Source of the DNA: Hahellaceae bacterium
GTDB lineage: Bacteria; Pseudomonadota; Gammaproteobacteria; Pseudomonadales; Oleiphilaceae
Assembly: GCA_016716085.1 (NCBI GenBank)
Contig: JADJWY010000026.1
Span: forward strand, 62,001-126,000
Direction of reading: 5' to 3'
Length of the DNA: 64,000 nucleotides
Position numbers and translations under genes: made by a program. Under the pieces are notes generated by a model that had not been told where the DNA came from, did not search any database, and saw nothing but the letters and a program-made list of their open reading frames with translations. This document shows positions 61,401-64,000 of the stretch, piece by piece. How positions within the stretch are numbered: position 1 is the first letter of the stretch; every line of letters starts with the position of its first letter.

Positions 61401-61608
61401 CGGCACCCCGGCCACGCCAGCGAAGCCAGATACGAAAACGCCCCGGCACCGACACATCTGCGGGCAAGCGCGCAACGGCAAAACCGCCGCCGATCGGTAG
61501 ATGCCAGTCAAACCGAATGCCGCCGGAGGTCTGCCCAAGTTCAAGACGGGCATCTGCTGCCGTTGCGGTGCGCCAGGTCATCGACGATTGCCAGGAGAGC
61601 ATTTCCAT
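58495..61608 (-). CDS. Large six-hairpin-glycosidase-like protein
   Basis: A ~1037-residue protein. The N-terminal two-thirds is beta-rich and unrecognised. The C-terminal part (from about 620) looks like an (alpha/alpha)6 toroid of glycoside hydrolases: QHLWLAARTAACHLLINRDG, RRYTRSWIRDGVTMAAALLRLG (Arg-Asp motif), SHGQWIHLLAEYHRF, FWDDAWALRGL, SAYEIRNAHALSALG. There is no signal peptide, so it is probably cytoplasmic with the downstream GH94 phosphorylase (15-base gap). It may hydrolyse or debranch an oligosaccharide for the phosphorylase. The start is uncertain (61641, 61608, 61602 and 61581 are in frame). Family not assigned. Confidence 0.68.
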   Translation of the reverse strand: MEMLSWQSSMTWRTATAADARLELGQTSGGIRFDWHLPIGGGFAVARLPADVSVPGRFRIWLRWRGRGAVETLECKLVSDDGGSVWWARQHQLDLAASSEWCIESHEFVFAWGAAGGGRPGQLSAIELAFVGSQAASGEMELFELRIEDLSWQNQMTFQVEWPASERPLVSGSLPLSDHGISLPGAQVTLSLHPQASRPSTGLLLVWVEGDVPDEVTVEGRAPDDATQILVPRRAIGRRVLGLYWPSQILQSLNLQFERDALVGGVTTSPRLARIEWLGPEQLASLEELVTRVAAEEVPGRFPAALNRRQIDWTVLGAPECPFQALFGLDGRVEARPGGPSVEPFLHDGRRWLSWADGEAVAGWQEGRAPLPQVDRVHDRLRLRIEAVAVRSPRWGVQLRYRATYCGADKFQGALAIALRPYQVSPPWQHWRKIGGLSALRCLSWSPEGVNVSGEMLADGHLALRTLTQPDVVYLQAWGDTAWLDRPLGNASVSSAVPTTSSATRIDDPDGLAEAALIWSFALAPGQTFEQGVFIPFEALPPAGFVSIASDSITPDSLAGRFADARADWTHLQARWPEVKGPEAAQHLWLAARTAACHLLINRDGPMLQPGPRRYTRSWIRDGVTMAAALLRLGENDAVAAFLDGFTPAILPSGFVPCCIDREGVDPLVEHDSHGQWIHLLAEYHRFSQDGARLAGYRETLYSVVDHLLQLIEPETGLLPPSVSHEGYLARPVHAFWDDAWALRGLQDAEDLLMQLEAPERAQRCQQAAAELARSMRRSVDDVMTRNGLHELPGSVEWADFDPTATACAIGQLGLAAIFDSASVHQTFDRFLLEWRQRIEKRRPADRYSAYEIRNAHALSALGRGDEALEQLQYALTTARPVAWQQWPEITWIESGVPGHLGDLPHTWIAAEFLLAVRSLWLVEEPRRLVFGRGLPSGWLDRENLALLDWPTPFGRLSLRTRLDTPDSMLLELDGDVIPPEGLLLSANAFSGWQMERASASVQSCADGYRVVGTPISLRWRRSPNDSKTQPPLSSES

Positions 61609-61775
61609 GTAAATGTGCCAAGAGAAGAGGATTGGAAGCATAAACCTGCCAGGATCACAGCGTCTAGGGCCAGGACTGGCCCCCCTATCGAAAAATTGAC
61701 CGAGATTAAATCCCCACACCGACGTCCACCGTGCGTATAATAGGGCCTAACAATTGGCTGGCAGAGAGGGCGCAC

Positions 61776-62417
61776 ATGGATCTGGAAAAAATCCGCAGGG
61801 AATACCTGATGGGCGGCTTATCGGAGGGTGATCTCGACGCGAATCCCTTTATCCAGTTTCGCCGCTGGCTGGACATTGCCATCGACGCGAATCTCGCCGC
61901 CGATCCCACGGCCATGACCCTGGCCACCGTCAGCCCCGATGGGCAACCCAGTCAGCGCGTGGTGCTGTTGAAAGGACTGGATGAACAGGGCTTTGTCTTT
62001 TACACCAATCTCGGCAGTCGTAAGGCCGGTGAAATCGGGCATAACCCTAAGGTCTGCCTGCATTTCGGCTGGCTGCCACTGGAACGCCAGGTCATTGTAT
62101 ACGGTGAAGCCAGCAAATTATCGATTGCCGAAGCGACGCATTATTTCGTGTCACGACCGCATGAATCACAACTCGCCGCCTGGAGCTCCCGCCAGAGTAG
62201 CCGCATCAGTTCACGCCAGATGCTGGAAGAAATGTTTGAACAGATGAAGCGTCGTTTCAAGGAGGGCGAAGTGCCATTGCCCTCCTTCTGGGGCGGCTTT
62301 CGGGTTAAACCCTCGGCCATCGAATTCTGGCAGGGACGGGCTAACCGTTTACATGACCGGCTAATGTACCGCCGTCAGCCAGACGACGCCTGGACCATCG
62401 AGCGCCTGCAACCTTGA
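61776..62417 (+). CDS. pdxH: Pyridoxamine 5'-phosphate oxidase
   Basis: A 213-residue FMN enzyme that makes pyridoxal 5'-phosphate, the cofactor of, for example, the alanine racemase in this window. Family motifs are IRREYLMGGLSEGDL, AMTLATVSPDGQPSQRVVLLKG (FMN phosphate), FYTNLGSRKAGEI, FGWLPLERQVIVYGEA, SRPHESQLAAWSSRQSS, and the C-terminal RANRLHDRLMYRR with the substrate Arg-His. Start 61776 has GAGAGGG 5-8 bases upstream. It is divergent from the carbohydrate operon; its stop codon lies in a perfect hairpin. Confidence 0.95.
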   Translation: MDLEKIRREYLMGGLSEGDLDANPFIQFRRWLDIAIDANLAADPTAMTLATVSPDGQPSQRVVLLKGLDEQGFVFYTNLGSRKAGEIGHNPKVCLHFGWLPLERQVIVYGEASKLSIAEATHYFVSRPHESQLAAWSSRQSSRISSRQMLEEMFEQMKRRFKEGEVPLPSFWGGFRVKPSAIEFWQGRANRLHDRLMYRRQPDDAWTIERLQP

Positions 62418-62432
62418 GGAAACTCAAGGTTG
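62409..62432. terminator. Bidirectional hairpin containing the pdxH stop codon
   Basis: CAACCTTGAG-GAAA-CTCAAGGTTG is a perfect 10-bp stem with a GAAA tetraloop. The TGA of pdxH (62415-62417) is in the left arm and the stop of the convergent gene (62424) is in the right arm. No T-run follows, so it may act mainly as a block to read-through or as 3' end protection. Confidence 0.6.
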
Positions 62433-63032
62433 GCCAGCACCCTTGCCGTCTTTATCCTTGAAAAAGAAGTCCATCTTCGGCAGGTAAGGGGCGACCATTT
62501 TCTTCTCTGACTCGGGAACATCCTTCAACGACTTCACCATCCCCATGGATTGTGCCATGGTCTGCTGCATCATCTGACGCGCCTCAGGGGTCAAGTCAGG
62601 ATTGTCCATCATCGCCTTCATGCGGGCTTCCATCTCGGGGCCCATCTTGTCGGCATAGCCCTGCATTTTTATCGCAGCCGCCGCTTTAGCGATTTTACCT
62701 GTCACTTCGGCCCACTCTTCGGCTGAGGCAAATCCAGCGTCATCGGCCATGCTTTCCAGTTCCTCCAGCAATCCCGCTTCACGGATCGGCTTGAGCATGG
62801 TGTCGGGATCAAAGACTTTGCTGAAATCTTTGCTGGACGAACTCATCTGATCCAGCTTGCTCTCATATTTTTTCCCGAACGCCTCGATCTGTGGCGCTGC
62901 GGCGATCCACTTTTCAATCAGTGCGGGGGTCAGCGCCACCTCTGCATGGGCCAGCCACGGCAGCGTGAACAGCACCGCAGCTCCCAACCACTGACCCAAC
63001 CGCTTTCCCTTCTGCATCCTTCGACTTGTCAT
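62424..63032 (-). CDS. Exported protein of unknown function, 202 residues
   Basis: It has a signal peptide (basic RRMQKGKRLG, hydrophobic WLGAAVLFTLPWLAHA, cleavage after AHA). The mature helical, Met- and Lys-rich periplasmic domain follows (IEKWIAAAPQIEAFGKKYES, EEWAEVTGKIAKAAAAIKMQ, EMEARMKAMMDNPDL, EKKMVAPYLPKMDFFF). No family recognised. Start 63032 is preferred because GGGAG lies 7 bases upstream. The Met-rich middle (MMQQTMAQSMGM) could bind metal but may simply be helical. Confidence 0.72.
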   Translation of the reverse strand: MTSRRMQKGKRLGQWLGAAVLFTLPWLAHAEVALTPALIEKWIAAAPQIEAFGKKYESKLDQMSSSSKDFSKVFDPDTMLKPIREAGLLEELESMADDAGFASAEEWAEVTGKIAKAAAAIKMQGYADKMGPEMEARMKAMMDNPDLTPEARQMMQQTMAQSMGMVKSLKDVPESEKKMVAPYLPKMDFFFKDKDGKGAGQP

Positions 63033-63083
63033 TTTCATTCTCCCATCGCTCATTTCGCTTTGAATCCATCATGTTAAGCGGCT

Positions 63084-63932
63084 CTATGCTGATTCGCCAG
63101 AGCGAAACACCGCAATCATAAATAAGGCAAAGATCCACTCGTCTAACCGGGATGCCTGCGTTTCTGCATCCAGACATGACCACAATAGCTGCCAGTCAGG
63201 ATTAACGCTAGCCTCTGCAAGCATTCCTACCCATTCAAGACCGAGCAAATTCAGCGTCGCCTCAAACAGCACCATGGGTAATGCCGCACTTTCACGCTGC
63301 CTCACCTCCCTCTTAAACCCTCCGTCCCGATTAAATGAAGTACCGCCCCCCTCTACCGCCAGATGCAGCAGATGAACCCATTGTGAAGGCGAACGCATCA
63401 GCAGCTCATCCAGACCGCTTGCATCAGCCCCGGCACCCATTTGACCGCTCGCCGCCAGGAGTGCGGCCAGCCACGCCCGGTCATCCTCCGCACACTCGAA
63501 GGTCGATTCAGTGAGGCACTCGAACGCCAGATCCCCCAACGCCTCGCGCGTCTCATACTCCGCGCGCTCATTTCGGCAAGTTGCACCGACCTCAAGCGCA
63601 CCCACCCCATATTCCCGTTCTGCCAGCCATGCATCGAGAAGAGACAAAACCTCCGTCAGTGGCATCACCTCGTCGTCCTCGGACAATGATGGTAAGTCTT
63701 TGCGATTCGCTTCGGCCACCGCGAGAACCAGGGTGAAGGCCTCCATCAGATAGTGCGCCACACCACTCAATTGCTCCGGTGACCGCGATGAGGCATGAAA
63801 AAAACGGGTCAAGGCCGCTTCGCGCCGCAGTCCCGCCAGCCAGGACTCCAGCTGAAGCACCTGCGCTGCAAGACCCGGCTGAGTCCAGCAGATCGGTAGA
63901 GTCAGTGACGCCAAGGCTGAACGATCCGACAT
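63084..63932 (-). CDS. Unknown protein, 282 residues
   Basis: Not recognised. It is a soluble, helical, acidic, Leu/Ala-rich protein without a signal peptide (PICWTQPGLAAQVLQLESWL, QWVHLLHLAVEGGGTSFNRD, ATLNLLGLEWVGMLAEASVN, LDEWIFALFMIAVFRSGESA). The C-terminal third looks most conserved in character. It is followed after 52 bases by the exported protein gene, so they may share a transcript. Nothing supports a function. Confidence 0.6.
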   Translation of the reverse strand: MSDRSALASLTLPICWTQPGLAAQVLQLESWLAGLRREAALTRFFHASSRSPEQLSGVAHYLMEAFTLVLAVAEANRKDLPSLSEDDEVMPLTEVLSLLDAWLAEREYGVGALEVGATCRNERAEYETREALGDLAFECLTESTFECAEDDRAWLAALLAASGQMGAGADASGLDELLMRSPSQWVHLLHLAVEGGGTSFNRDGGFKREVRQRESAALPMVLFEATLNLLGLEWVGMLAEASVNPDWQLLWSCLDAETQASRLDEWIFALFMIAVFRSGESA

Positions 63933-64000
63933 CGAAGGACGCCGCTCCGGTCCGCTGTTCAGCAGAACTTGCAGAGCCAGCGGCGCACAGGGAGGGGAGT

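Overview
The window looks like chromosomal DNA of a free-living, motile, facultatively denitrifying gammaproteobacterium. The protein families point that way (MexAB/AcrAB-type RND efflux pump, clade I Tat-exported NosZ, Pseudomonas-type adenine deaminase, MotAB, PdxH, SdsA-like alkylsulfatase), as do the compact overlapping operons. No genus could be fixed from sequence alone. No rRNA, tRNA or CRISPR array was seen.

Layout. 1-640: end of an IS3-type element. 692-5815: TetR repressor divergent from an RND adaptor and pump, with a palindromic operator inside the pump promoter. 5824-5999: a 176-bp palindromic, MITE-like element. 6002-7043: a decayed second copy of the adenine deaminase-xdhA junction that also exists intact at 34.1-36.6 kb. 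7038-7911 and 18345-19219: two nearly identical ~875-bp direct repeats, each made of IS91 and IS66 fragments. Between them lie more IS66 debris, a Phd/PIN toxin-antitoxin pair, a broken WYL-type regulator and a complete nitrous oxide reductase operon nosRZDFYL (minus strand, 9918-18100). 19220-23914: a stack of insertion sequences (decayed IS1380, IS1634, IS5 with a CTAG target duplication) that surrounds a remnant of a small exported protein. 23980-25964: a Crp-like regulator and an orphan periplasmic binding protein.

25794-36629 (minus strand) is a tightly overlapping purine catabolic operon: adenine deaminase, xdhABC, allantoicase, a fused OHCU decarboxylase/HIU hydrolase, ureidoglycolate lyase, guanine deaminase and urate hydroxylase PuuD (frameshifted here). 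Together they take adenine and guanine through xanthine, urate, allantoin and allantoate to glyoxylate. Allantoinase and a purine permease are not in the window. 36750-37446 is a heat-shock-promoter-driven small Hsp20 gene. 37.6-43.7 kb is an accessory segment with two PIN toxin-antitoxin modules, a DUF4143 ATPase, an intact IS630 element and a cluster of unrecognised minus-strand genes and fragments.

43990-63932 looks like ordinary core genome: alkylsulfatase lipoprotein, alanine racemase, a DASS-type transporter, a small coiled-coil protein, a REC-REC-GGDEF protein, an ABC half-transporter whose ATPase motifs are all lost, motAB, a two-gene carbohydrate operon (GH94-type phosphorylase plus a large six-hairpin-glycosidase-like protein), pdxH and two unknown proteins. 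The least explained items are the 15-bp in-frame repeats fused to nosL, the ATPase-dead ABC protein, the unknown cluster at 41.1-42.6 kb, and the direct repeats that bracket the nos operon.
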